Positions 24,302-33,595 of a stretch of DNA of 64,000 bases are shown piece by piece. The position numbers and the translations under genes were made by a program. Within the stretch, counting starts at the first letter, position 1. Each line of letters begins with the position of its first letter. The notes beneath the pieces were generated by a model. It saw nothing but the letters and a program-made list of their open reading frames with translations. It was not told the origin of the DNA and searched no databases. This DNA is from an uncultured Pelagibacteraceae bacterium (GTDB lineage: Bacteria; Pseudomonadota; Alphaproteobacteria; Pelagibacterales; Pelagibacteraceae). The stretch covers positions 20,237 through 84,236 of the forward strand of contig CACAUR010000005.1 in the NCBI GenBank assembly GCA_902535745.1. The letters are read 5' to 3'.

Positions 24302-25034
24302 ATATCAAATCCTTATAGAGTACGCAGGTACTAATTATAATGGCTGGCAGATACAGAGAAAGGGGAAAACAATTCAAGGGAAGATTCAAAATACTATCTC
24401 AAAAATTCTTAAAGAAAAGGTAAATGTAATAGGATCAGGTAGAACTGACTCCGGAGTACATGCTTTAGAACAATCAGCTCATTTTGATACAAGCATTAAA
24501 ATAGAAGATAGCAATAAATTTTTAAAATCAATTAATCATTTTTTATCTAGATACGGCATTAGTATTTTAGACTTAAAAAAAAAAGAACTCACCTTTCACT
24601 CTCGATATTCTGCAAAAGCGAGAATATATAAATATGTTATTTTAAATCGTAAATCTGGTTCTGTATTAAAAAATAAAAGGTGTTGGCACATAATAAAAAA
24701 ACTTAATTTAGCAATGATGAAAAAAGGAGCAAAAAAATTAATTGGTACAAAAGATTTTTCAACATTTAGATCATCAAGTTGTTCTGCGAAAACTCCAGTA
24801 AGAACAATTAAATCAATAAAATTTTTAACCAAAAAAGACATTATTGAGATTGAGATCAAAGCCCAGTCATTTCTTCAAAATCAGGTAAGATCGATGATCG
24901 GTTGCTTGAAGTATGTTGGCGAGAACAAATGGAGTATTCAAAAATTTGACAAGATAATCAAATCAAAAAAAAGAATTAATTGTGCACCCCCTGCTCCAGC
25001 AGAGGGACTTTATTTAACTAAAGTGATTTATTAG
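24294..25034 (+). CDS. truA: tRNA pseudouridine synthase A
   Basis: IEYAGTNYNGWQIQ, GSGRTDSGVHA, FLQNQVRSMIG. Confidence 0.97.
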   Translation: MNRYQILIEYAGTNYNGWQIQRKGKTIQGKIQNTISKILKEKVNVIGSGRTDSGVHALEQSAHFDTSIKIEDSNKFLKSINHFLSRYGISILDLKKKELTFHSRYSAKARIYKYVILNRKSGSVLKNKRCWHIIKKLNLAMMKKGAKKLIGTKDFSTFRSSSCSAKTPVRTIKSIKFLTKKDIIEIEIKAQSFLQNQVRSMIGCLKYVGENKWSIQKFDKIIKSKKRINCAPPAPAEGLYLTKVIY

Positions 25035-25500
25035 TTTTTTTTTTACTAATAGCGAATTTTTTATTTATCCTAAACCTAGAACCTGCCCTTACAATATATC
25101 CGCAACAATTTTTTGCACCACATTTACAAGGGAACTGTTTATAGTCTTTATCAAATCCAAAACCATAATCACAAGTCAGTTCTTCTTCTTTTTTAATATC
25201 TCTAATTGCTGATATCCAGATCTTATAACCTTTTCCCTCATAGTCACAATTGTTATTACATGAGTGATTAATCAAACCTGCGGTATTCCAATTAAAATCT
25301 CCATCTAAAGTATATCTATTATTAAGTGTGAATAAATAGATTGGTTTATTATTGTCAAATTTTTCTGACTCCTCAACTTCTTTATTAGTAATGATTTTTC
25401 CAATATAATTAATTATTTTAGTTCCTTCTTTAATATCTTTAGTTGCATATAAACCTCGTCTGTTGTCTATTTTAGACTTTTTGATCTTATACAGTTTCAT
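25018..25500 (-). CDS. SET domain protein (putative lysine methyltransferase) with post-SET cysteines
   Basis: GLYATKDIKEGTKIINYIGK, LINHSCNNNCDYEG, LTCDYGFGF, FPCKCGAKNCCGYI. Confidence 0.9.
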   Translation of the reverse strand: MKLYKIKKSKIDNRRGLYATKDIKEGTKIINYIGKIITNKEVEESEKFDNNKPIYLFTLNNRYTLDGDFNWNTAGLINHSCNNNCDYEGKGYKIWISAIRDIKKEEELTCDYGFGFDKDYKQFPCKCGAKNCCGYIVRAGSRFRINKKFAISKKKTNKSL

Positions 25501-26423
25501 TAATTATTTTCTTCGAGAGCATTTACATGATTAAATGCGCTATCTGCAAGGGCATTAAGGTCGTACCCTCCCTCCAACACTGATATTACTTTTCCACTAG
25601 TGAATTCGTTTGTTGCTTTAAGAGTTTTTTTTGTAATCTCATAAAAATCTTCAGATTTTAATTCAAACTGTGCTAAAGGATCGGCAATATTTGCGTCAAA
25701 GCCCATGCTTAAGATCAAAAATTCAGGTTTAAATTCAACCAGTTTATCTAAAACTCTATCCAAAGCATTCATATATTTCTCTGATGTAGTCCCAGCAGGA
25801 AGAGGCACATTGAAAATATTATTATGTTTACCTTTTTCTTTTTCACTTCCAGTGCCTGGATAAAATGGATATTGGTGTGTAGATAAGTATAGAACATTTT
25901 TATTATCGAAAAAGATATCTTGTGTCCCATTTCCATGATGGACATCAGGATCGAAAATTGCAATTTTTTTATATTTATACTCTTCTATTAGATAATGGGC
26001 GGCAACTGCGCAATTATTATATATACAAAAACCCATCGCTTTACTTTTTTCTGCATGGTGGCCAGGAGGCCTCACTGCACAAAAAGCATTTTTAAATTTG
26101 TTCTGTTCAATACCGTCTATTGCTTTTATTACTGATCCTACTGCATCAATTGTAGCATCTTCACTTCCGGGTGAAATTATAGTGTCCCCATCCAAAAATT
26201 TTAATCCTTGATTAGGAAAACTTTTTTTGACCATATTAACATAATTTTCATCATGTGCTTTTTTAAGTATTTTATGATCAAAAGTAGTTGGCTTATCCCA
26301 TATTAAATTTTTATTTTTTTTTAGTCTTTGAGTTATTGCCGTTACTCTTTTTGGTTGTTCTGGATGACCATCACCTGTTAAATGATTAACCGAAGTTTTT
26401 GAAGATATTATCGCAGTTTTCAC
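25500..26423 (-). CDS. histone deacetylase-like amidohydrolase
   Basis: RPPGHHAEKSKAMGFCIYNN, IFDPDVHHGNGTQDIF, SMGFDAN, LEGGYDL. Confidence 0.93.
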   Translation of the reverse strand: MKTAIISSKTSVNHLTGDGHPEQPKRVTAITQRLKKNKNLIWDKPTTFDHKILKKAHDENYVNMVKKSFPNQGLKFLDGDTIISPGSEDATIDAVGSVIKAIDGIEQNKFKNAFCAVRPPGHHAEKSKAMGFCIYNNCAVAAHYLIEEYKYKKIAIFDPDVHHGNGTQDIFFDNKNVLYLSTHQYPFYPGTGSEKEKGKHNNIFNVPLPAGTTSEKYMNALDRVLDKLVEFKPEFLILSMGFDANIADPLAQFELKSEDFYEITKKTLKATNEFTSGKVISVLEGGYDLNALADSAFNHVNALEENN

Positions 26424-27577
26424 TAAAAATAGTTATAAAGAATGTTAGCATAAATTTTTGTTAATTTCTTAAGATCATTTAAAGATACTGCTTCATCAAC
26501 TTTATGCATTGTCTTACCTACAAGGCCAAATTCCAAACATGGAGAAATATTTTTTAGAAATCTAGCATCAGATGTTCCTCCAGTTGTCGAAAGTTTTGGT
26601 TTAATTTTAGTAAATTTTTTTACAACATTCTGTATCATATTTGTTGTAGCGTTTTGTTTTGTTAAAAATGCCTCACCAGATACTCGATAATCTATTTTAA
26701 ATTTTGATTTATTTTTTGTATTAATTTTGCTTAAAATTTTATTAATTCTTTTTTTGATAGAACCTGATGAGTGCTTGTTATTAAATCTTATATTAAAAGT
26801 TGCATTAGCAACTCTTGGAATAACATTATCAGCGTTATTATTAATGTTTATTTTCGTAATCTCTAAATTTGTTGGCTGAAAGTTTTTGGCACCTTTATCG
26901 AACTTTATATTTTTTAATTCATTTAAAACTTTAACAATTATCGTTGAGGGATTATTTGCCCTATGAGGATAAGCAACATGCCCTTGCATACCAATTATTT
27001 CTATTTTTCCAGTTAAACTTCCTCTTCGACCAATTTTTATCATTTCTCCTAATTTATTTGGATTTGTTGGTTCACCAACCAAACAAAAATTAATTTTTTC
27101 CCCCCTTTTTTTTAAATAATCTACGACTTTTTTTGTACCATTTACTGCATCTCCTTCTTCATCACCTGTTATTAATAGACTAATTGATCCATTGAAACTT
27201 TTATTATTATTCAAAAAAATACTTACGGCTGAAACAAAAGCAGCTACTGAGCCTTTCATATCATTCGCACCTCTACCAATTAAATGACCTTTTTTGACAG
27301 TTGGTCTGAAAGGATTAATTGTCCAGTCTTTTATATCTCCAGGGGGCACAACATCTAAGTGGCCCGCAAAACAAAAATTAGGCCCTTTACTTCCTAACCT
27401 AGCATATAAATTTTTCACTGGTTGAAAGTTTTTTTCTTTAAAATTCAAAATTTTAGTTTTGAAACCCATTTTCTTTAATTTTTTTTCTAAAAATTTCATT
27501 ACACCAGCGTCTCTGGGTGTAACTGATGGAAACTTCATTAGCTCTTTGGCTAATTGTAATTCATTTATTTTTTGCAT
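26423..27577 (-). CDS. dapE: succinyl-diaminopimelate desuccinylase
   Basis: FAGHLDVVPPGD, GRGANDMKGSVAAFV, TTGGTSDARF. Confidence 0.96.
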   Translation of the reverse strand: MQKINELQLAKELMKFPSVTPRDAGVMKFLEKKLKKMGFKTKILNFKEKNFQPVKNLYARLGSKGPNFCFAGHLDVVPPGDIKDWTINPFRPTVKKGHLIGRGANDMKGSVAAFVSAVSIFLNNNKSFNGSISLLITGDEEGDAVNGTKKVVDYLKKRGEKINFCLVGEPTNPNKLGEMIKIGRRGSLTGKIEIIGMQGHVAYPHRANNPSTIIVKVLNELKNIKFDKGAKNFQPTNLEITKININNNADNVIPRVANATFNIRFNNKHSSGSIKKRINKILSKINTKNKSKFKIDYRVSGEAFLTKQNATTNMIQNVVKKFTKIKPKLSTTGGTSDARFLKNISPCLEFGLVGKTMHKVDEAVSLNDLKKLTKIYANILYNYF

Positions 27578-27579
27578 AA

Positions 27580-28383
27580 TTAGTCTCTTAAAAGATCGTT
27601 AATTGATGTCTTTGACCTCGTCTTTGCGTCCACAGTTTTTATTATATGAACAGCATAAAGATCATTATGAGTGCCAGGTACTACGACCGAATAAGGTGGA
27701 ACATGCCCTTTTGTAACCTCACCATTTGATCTATTTACAATTTTTGTACTTTGACCAATGTAACATCCCATTGAAAGAACGCTTCCTTCTCCCACTATAA
27801 CACCCTCTACAACTTCTGACATTGCTCCAACAAAAACATTATTCTCAATTATAGTTGGAAGTGCTTGAGCTGGTTCTAAGACTCCACCAATACCTGAACC
27901 AGCCGATATATGACAATTTTCTCCGATTTGACAGCAGCTACCAGCTCTACTAAAAGTATCCATCATTGTTCCAGCACCGATGTACGCTCCTATGTTTACA
28001 TAACAAGGCATGAGCACTGCATTTTTTCCAATGAAAGATCCTGGTCTTACTGGACTGTTTGGTGTCATTCGAAATCCAGCAGCCTTATGTTGTTCCTTTG
28101 TCCAATTAGCTGTTTTACCTTTTAATAAGTGAGCTTTATCGTACCAGCTACTATACGGACCGCTTAAATTATCCATAGGGTAAATTCTAAAACTAAGCAT
28201 GATAGCCTTTTTTAGATGTTGATGAGTTTTCCATTCCCCATTAATTTTTTCTGCTACTCGAGACTTACCACTATCTAAATCTTTAATTACTTGGTTTATT
28301 GCATCCTTTAAAGATTGATCTGAATCTTGATTTACTTGGTCTTTTTTTTCCCAAGCGTCATTAATTATTTTTTCTAAGGACAT
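27580..28383 (-). CDS. dapD: tetrahydrodipicolinate N-succinyltransferase
   Basis: Hexapeptide-repeat protein with GSFIGKNAVLMPCYVNIGAYIGAGTMMDTFSRAGSCCQIG. Confidence 0.97.
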   Translation of the reverse strand: MSLEKIINDAWEKKDQVNQDSDQSLKDAINQVIKDLDSGKSRVAEKINGEWKTHQHLKKAIMLSFRIYPMDNLSGPYSSWYDKAHLLKGKTANWTKEQHKAAGFRMTPNSPVRPGSFIGKNAVLMPCYVNIGAYIGAGTMMDTFSRAGSCCQIGENCHISAGSGIGGVLEPAQALPTIIENNVFVGAMSEVVEGVIVGEGSVLSMGCYIGQSTKIVNRSNGEVTKGHVPPYSVVVPGTHNDLYAVHIIKTVDAKTRSKTSINDLLRD

Positions 28384-28386
28384 AAT

Positions 28387-29079
28387 TTATTTACTTTTTA
28401 ATAACCTTATTTCTTTAAGAAATAAAGATAGATTTTCAATTTTATGAGAAATATAATCTTTATCAGAGTCAATTTTTCCAAAATGTTCGTCATTGATTAA
28501 CCAAACAGTTGTACAGCCTTTTTCAAAGCCAATACTTAAATTTTTAGCTATATCTTCAATATAAATTGTTTCTTTGGGTTTAATACCAAATTTTTTGACC
28601 ATTAAATCAAAGGTCTGGGCTTCTGGTTTAGGAACATATCCAGCGTCTTTTATATCGAATACTTTTTCTTTTTCAAAAAGATCATAAATACCTAATCGGG
28701 TCAAAATATTTTGAGCATGCTCAGCGCTACCATTTGTAAAAATAAATTTTTCCATATCTAAATTCTCTAGTTCATTTCGTAATATTTTGTCTTCTTTCAT
28801 AAATGAAATGTCAATATCATGTACATATTTAAGAAACTCATCTCCAATAACATTATGATGTAACATTAGACCGTTAAGGCTGGTATTGTACTTGTAAAAA
28901 TAATTAGTTTGAAGTTCTTTTGCCTTTTTTTCATCTAAACCAAGTTTTTCCTGAATAAAAAGAGTCATTCTTTTTGATACAAGACCGAAGACTTTTTCTA
29001 AAGGATAGCCATTGTGAGAACCATAGCAAACCCCGTCAAGGTCCAAAAGAAGGTATTTCATTTCTTTTAAACTTTTCAT
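28387..29079 (-). CDS. HAD-family pyrimidine 5'-nucleotidase-like hydrolase
   Basis: LLLDLDGVCYGS, FTNGSAEHAQNILTRLGI, YIEDIAKNL. Confidence 0.82.
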   Translation of the reverse strand: MKSLKEMKYLLLDLDGVCYGSHNGYPLEKVFGLVSKRMTLFIQEKLGLDEKKAKELQTNYFYKYNTSLNGLMLHHNVIGDEFLKYVHDIDISFMKEDKILRNELENLDMEKFIFTNGSAEHAQNILTRLGIYDLFEKEKVFDIKDAGYVPKPEAQTFDLMVKKFGIKPKETIYIEDIAKNLSIGFEKGCTTVWLINDEHFGKIDSDKDYISHKIENLSLFLKEIRLLKSK

Positions 29080-29924
29080 TTTCTTATTAATGTACCTGAT
29101 CCTTTGTCGGAAAATAATTCAAACAAAACTGAACGAGGTTTACGACCGTCAATTATACCAACTGCAGTTACATCGTTTTTTACAGCATCAAGGCAAGTAT
29201 TTATTTTTGGTATCATACCCTCAGTAATTGTTTTATCCTCTATCATTTCGGTTATTTTTAAAGAATTGATTTCTGAAATAAGTTTTTTCTCTCTATTCAA
29301 AACGCCCTCAACATTTGTCATTAAAAGAAGTCTTCTTGATTTAAGAGATTTCGCAACTGCTCCAGCTGCATGATCTCCGTTAATATTATAGGTCTGTTTA
29401 TTCTCTCCTAGCCCTAAAGGGGAGATAATAGGTATAATATTATTTTTTAATTTTTTAAAAATAGTTTCTGTATTAATTTTGTCAGGAATTCCCACGAAAC
29501 CAAGTTCCTTTTGTTCAGGAATAATTTTTATAACATTATCTTTTTTTGTATGTAGTGAGGCTGCCTGGGACCCAATTTTTTTTAGAGAATTTACAATATC
29601 TTCATTAAAGTCAATAAGCACTGTCTCAACGACATTTATAATTTTTTCATCAGTAACTCTAAGACCTCTTACAAATTTTGACTCAATATTTTGTTTAGAC
29701 AACTCCCTTTTTATTCTTGGCCCTCCTCCGTGCACAACAACCACTTGCAAACCAAGCTTGTTAAGTACACTTAAATCTTTGATAAAATTATCAAAAATTT
29801 TTCTATCAATAAATACATTGCCCCCATACTTTATAACTATTATTTCATTTTTGTATTTCTCAACATATTTTAAAACTTCTTCGACTGGCGGTCCGTCAGT
29901 AGGTAAGATCTTTTTTAAATCCAT
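29076..29924 (-). CDS. argB: acetylglutamate kinase
   Basis: IIVIKYGGNVF, VVVHGGGPRIKREL; start placed at MDLKKILPT because the ORF extension overlaps yidC. Confidence 0.95.
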   Translation of the reverse strand: MDLKKILPTDGPPVEEVLKYVEKYKNEIIVIKYGGNVFIDRKIFDNFIKDLSVLNKLGLQVVVVHGGGPRIKRELSKQNIESKFVRGLRVTDEKIINVVETVLIDFNEDIVNSLKKIGSQAASLHTKKDNVIKIIPEQKELGFVGIPDKINTETIFKKLKNNIIPIISPLGLGENKQTYNINGDHAAGAVAKSLKSRRLLLMTNVEGVLNREKKLISEINSLKITEMIEDKTITEGMIPKINTCLDAVKNDVTAVGIIDGRKPRSVLFELFSDKGSGTLIRK

Positions 29925-31609
29925 TATTGAGAGGTTTTCACAGTAGTTCTCTTCATAATGACGTACTGTTGAGCCATTGTAAGAATATTGTTGGCTGTCC
30001 AATACAGAACTAATCCTGAAGGGAAAGGTGCAAGTATTACAGTTAAAAAAACTGGAAAAAACATAAAAATTTTCTTTTGTATATCATCTTGTGGAGCTGG
30101 ATTAAGTTTCTGTTGCGCCCACATTGTTAAGCCCATCAATATTGGTAACGCACCAATGATTAAAAAGTCAGGTGGTGACCATGGTATCAGTCCAAATAAA
30201 TTAAAAATTGATGTTGGGTCTTTTTCAGAAAGATCTTTTATCCATCCAAAAAAGGGCTGGTGTCTCATTTCAATTGTTACAAACAACATTTTATAAATAG
30301 CGAAAAAAAATGGTATAGAAATTAAAATTGGCACGCAACCACTTACAGGATTAACTCCTTCCTTTTTATAAAGCTGCATAATTGCTTGCTGAAGTTTCAT
30401 CTTATCATCTTTATGCACTTCTTTAAGACGAGCCATTTCGGGTTGCAAAATTTTCATACGACTCATTGATCTAAATGCATAATTATTGAGTGGAAAGAAC
30501 AATAATCTTAAACAAACAGTTATTAATATAATTGCTAATCCATAATTTCCTGCAAGTTTAAAAAAGTAATCGTTTAAAAAGAATAAAGGTTTTACAATCC
30601 AATAAAACCAACCCCAGTCAATTACCAGATCAAATTTTGATAATCCCAATTTCTCATTGTACTCATCAATTACATCTACCTCTTTTGCAGCAATAACAAT
30701 ATCAACTTTATTACTAATTTGCTTATTTGGTTCTGCCTCTAAAGCCTCAGTTTCTATAAAACTAATTTTGAATTTTTCACTATACTCAAAATCTGCTCTA
30801 AAATTTTTATTCTTTTCTGGTATTAAACTTGTTAGCCAGTATTTGTCAGTGATACCTAGAAAACCTTTTTCAGCATTGATTGAATATTTTTTGTCTATTA
30901 CATCATCATAATCTTTCTCCACTAACTGATCATCAAACACCCCAAGCGGTCCCTCATGTAAAATAAAAAAATTAACTATGTCTTTAGGAATATTTTTTCT
31001 GATAATTTGGCTATAGGGATAAAAATTATATGTTTTATTAGTATTATTTTTTATTTTTTGGTTAATAGTGAATAAAAATTTATTATCAATGCTAATAATT
31101 TTTTCAAAAGTGAGTCCTTGAGCACTTTTCCACATTAATTTAACGTCGTTTCCCGGTGAAAGTTTTATGTTGCCCTCTACTTTCCATTTCGATTTATTAT
31201 TCGGTAAATCAATATTTTTGTTGTTAGTTACCCAGCCTGTTTCTAAATAATATGTATCAGAAGCATTTCTTGGATTTAGTAGCACAACCTTTTTTGTACC
31301 CTCGAGTTTTTCATTGTAATTTTTAAAAAGTAAATCGTCTATAATTGCACCTTTTAAAGAAATAGAACCTTTAATGTTATCATTTTCAAATATAATTCTT
31401 TTATCTTTATTTAAAGCTTCTTTTCTTGAAAGAAGATTATTAGTTTCGGAATTTTCTATTTCTGGAGCATCTAAACTTTTAACCGAGTCTATTCTTTTTT
31501 GTTTTATTTTTTCTCTATCTTCTGGCGAAGGTGAAAAAAATAAGGCCCACAAAACAATTATTGCTGCACTAAGTGATATAGCTGCGATTATATTTTTATT
31601 TGAGTCCAT
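29924..31609 (-). CDS. yidC: membrane protein insertase YidC
   Basis: NYGLAIILITVCLRLLFFPLNNYAFRSMSRMKILQPEM; rpmH-rnpA-yidD-yidC synteny. Confidence 0.97.
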   Translation of the reverse strand: MDSNKNIIAAISLSAAIIVLWALFFSPSPEDREKIKQKRIDSVKSLDAPEIENSETNNLLSRKEALNKDKRIIFENDNIKGSISLKGAIIDDLLFKNYNEKLEGTKKVVLLNPRNASDTYYLETGWVTNNKNIDLPNNKSKWKVEGNIKLSPGNDVKLMWKSAQGLTFEKIISIDNKFLFTINQKIKNNTNKTYNFYPYSQIIRKNIPKDIVNFFILHEGPLGVFDDQLVEKDYDDVIDKKYSINAEKGFLGITDKYWLTSLIPEKNKNFRADFEYSEKFKISFIETEALEAEPNKQISNKVDIVIAAKEVDVIDEYNEKLGLSKFDLVIDWGWFYWIVKPLFFLNDYFFKLAGNYGLAIILITVCLRLLFFPLNNYAFRSMSRMKILQPEMARLKEVHKDDKMKLQQAIMQLYKKEGVNPVSGCVPILISIPFFFAIYKMLFVTIEMRHQPFFGWIKDLSEKDPTSIFNLFGLIPWSPPDFLIIGALPILMGLTMWAQQKLNPAPQDDIQKKIFMFFPVFLTVILAPFPSGLVLYWTANNILTMAQQYVIMKRTTVKTSQ

Positions 31610-31612
31610 CTT

Positions 31613-31855
31613 TTAATTTTTATTTTTTTTTACTGGTTCAAATCCCTCACCACCACCAAGGAATTTAATAGGATGACAACTCAAAACTCTTTTGGTGCCT
31701 TTGAAAAAACCTTTAATCAAACCATACTCCTTTAAAGACTCTATAAAATACTCTGAACAAGTTGGTAAATACCTACAGTTGTTACCCAGCAAAGGTGAGA
31801 TTAAGTACTGATAAAACTTTATTATCTTGATAATAATCTTGGTTAAAATCTTCAT
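31613..31855 (-). CDS. yidD: membrane protein insertion efficiency factor YidD
   Basis: IIKFYQYLISPLLGNNCRYLPTCSEYFIESLKEYG. Confidence 0.95.
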   Translation of the reverse strand: MKILTKIIIKIIKFYQYLISPLLGNNCRYLPTCSEYFIESLKEYGLIKGFFKGTKRVLSCHPIKFLGGGEGFEPVKKNKN

Positions 31856-32196
31856 TAACTTATTTTTTCAAAACTTTTTTGTAATGCCTCTTTAATTTCA
31901 TTGTATTTTTCCTCTAAAACACTTTTTTTTGCAAGAACTAAATAAGAAAAGTTAAGATTTAATTTAGCTATTTTAGTTATTGCATATGTCATATTTTTAA
32001 GCCTTCTTTTTATCTTATTTCTATCAACAGCTTTACCCATTTTCTTTTTTGCTACAAAACTAATATTGAGACATGTATTTTTTTTATCAGGAATTTTTTT
32101 AAAAAAAATCGTCAGATAAGAATTAGAAATTTTTCTTCCATTAAGAATTTTTTTAAAGTCCTCATTCTTTGAGAGACTTTTGATTTTAATATTCAT
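31855..32196 (-). CDS. rnpA: ribonuclease P protein component
   Basis: SFVAKKKMGKAVDRNKIKRRLKNM. Confidence 0.93.
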   Translation of the reverse strand: MNIKIKSLSKNEDFKKILNGRKISNSYLTIFFKKIPDKKNTCLNISFVAKKKMGKAVDRNKIKRRLKNMTYAITKIAKLNLNFSYLVLAKKSVLEEKYNEIKEALQKSFEKIS

Positions 32197-32330
32197 TAAA
32201 CAGTAAGTTTTTTTCGACCTTTTTTTCTTCTTCTGGCAAGAAGTTTTTTTCCACCTTTTGTTTTCATTTTTGATCTAAATCCGTGGCGTCTTTTTCTGAC
32301 AAGTTTACTTGGTTGATAAGTTCTTTTCAT
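32196..32330 (-). CDS. rpmH: 50S ribosomal protein L34 (absent from ORF track)
   Basis: Reverse-strand [44 protein letters not shown], stop overlaps rnpA start. Confidence 0.97.
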   Translation of the reverse strand: MKRTYQPSKLVRKRRHGFRSKMKTKGGKKLLARRRKKGRKKLTV

Positions 32331-32387
32331 AAGATTTTAATTATGTAGTATTAAAAATTTAAGTACTTATAATGTAAAATCTATAAT

Positions 32388-33110
32388 ATGCAAACTATGA
32401 AAAATGTAAAAATATGGTTAGGTTTAGCCTATATTATATTCCTGGGATTGTTTTTATACTTCTTGTTAACTTACATAAGTATTGAGGAATTAACTTCATA
32501 TAGTTTTCTCAAATCAAATAGTGAGTATCTAATTAATTTTAAACAAAATAAAATAATGTTCACATCTTTTATATTTGTTCTATTTGGAATTGTTTGGATT
32601 TCTTTACTTCAAGGATTTGGGTCTCCATTAGGATTGATTTGTGGATATATTTTCGGACCTTACTTTGGAACTTTAATTTTTTCATTAACTTTTGCTTTAG
32701 GATCTAGTGTAACTTTTATTGTTGCTAATTATTTTTTTAAAAACTACATCATTGAAAAAATACAAAATAAGTATCAATATCTAAATGATAAAATAAGAAA
32801 TAATCAGCTTTTAGCGGTTGGCCTCCTAAGATTTCTTGGTGGAATTCCGACTCAGATTCAAAATTTAATACCTGTATTATTTGATGTAAAATTAAAAAAC
32901 TATTTTTTTGGGACCTTACTTGGAGTTATTATTCAAGCATTTATAGTTTGTTCACTAGGATCAGCTTTAGAAAAAAAAATATATGAAAATGATGAATTAC
33001 CTAAATTATTTGATCTTCTAAAAACTCAAGAAATTTATTTACCAATATCGGCTATAATATTTTTGTTCTTTTTAACATTTATTTTAAGAAAATTTTTCTT
33101 TGAAAAGTAA
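32388..33110 (+). CDS. TVP38/TMEM64 (VTT domain) membrane protein
   Basis: LQGFGSPLGLICGYIFGPYFGTLIF, LLRFLGGIPTQIQNLIPVLFDVKLKNYFFGTLLG. Confidence 0.72.
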   Translation: MQTMKNVKIWLGLAYIIFLGLFLYFLLTYISIEELTSYSFLKSNSEYLINFKQNKIMFTSFIFVLFGIVWISLLQGFGSPLGLICGYIFGPYFGTLIFSLTFALGSSVTFIVANYFFKNYIIEKIQNKYQYLNDKIRNNQLLAVGLLRFLGGIPTQIQNLIPVLFDVKLKNYFFGTLLGVIIQAFIVCSLGSALEKKIYENDELPKLFDLLKTQEIYLPISAIIFLFFLTFILRKFFFEK

Positions 33111-33185
33111 TGGTGCCCTCGATGAGAATCTAACTCATGACTGACCCTTACCAAGGGCCTGTTTTAACACTAAAACTACAAGGGC
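33111..33185 (-). tRNA. tRNA-Thr(GGT), CCA encoded, atypical D and T loops
   Basis: Reverse complement GCCCTTG-TA-GTTT-TAGTGTTA-AAAC-A-GGCCC-TTGGTAA-GGGTC-AGTC-ATGAG-TTAGATT-CTCAT-CGAGGGC-ACCA folds as a full cloverleaf. Confidence 0.85.
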
Positions 33186-33278
33186 GAGCAAATAAAAATA
33201 GTGTAAAAATCAATAAAATTCAAATTTTTGACTTAATTTTTTATTTTATTATAGCTATAATAATTTTTTGGTAATTTT

Positions 33279-33473
33279 ATGGGAATTCATTACGACTATA
33301 AATCGACGAGAGGCGCTAAAGCTATGGAGAAGCAGGCTAAAAGAGAAAAGAAATTAGCTGAGCGAAGAGCCAAAAAACAATCTAAGCAGGGAACAAATAA
33401 ATCTGAAGATAAAACGATACCAATTGATCAAGTTGTAACTTTGGAACATCTTACAAATCCTGAGAAAAAATAA
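33279..33473 (+). CDS. small charged protein of unknown function
   Basis: 64 aa MGIHYDYKSTRGAKAMEKQAKREKKLAERRAKKQ...; fits the gap. Confidence 0.65.
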   Translation: MGIHYDYKSTRGAKAMEKQAKREKKLAERRAKKQSKQGTNKSEDKTIPIDQVVTLEHLTNPEKK

Positions 33474-33481
33474 ACTTTTTA

Positions 33482-33595
33482 ATGAATTCTAAAAGAAAGC
33501 CTTCTAAGCTTGATCTCGAGAAAGCCCTTAGAAAAAATTTAAGAAAGAGAAAAATTCACAAACGAAAAAATCAAAACAATGATTCTAAACGATAA
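33482..33595 (+). CDS. very small basic protein (37 aa), absent from ORF track
   Basis: ATG..TAA ORF MNSKRKPSKLDLEKALRKNLRKRKIHKRKNQNNDSKR overlapping the dcd start by 17 bp. Confidence 0.5.
   Translation: MNSKRKPSKLDLEKALRKNLRKRKIHKRKNQNNDSKR

Noticed and set aside
33111-33185. Tail piece of a permuted two-piece tmRNA
   Set aside because: It has a complete anticodon arm with GGT and a standard 75-nt tRNA layout, so tRNA-Thr fits better.
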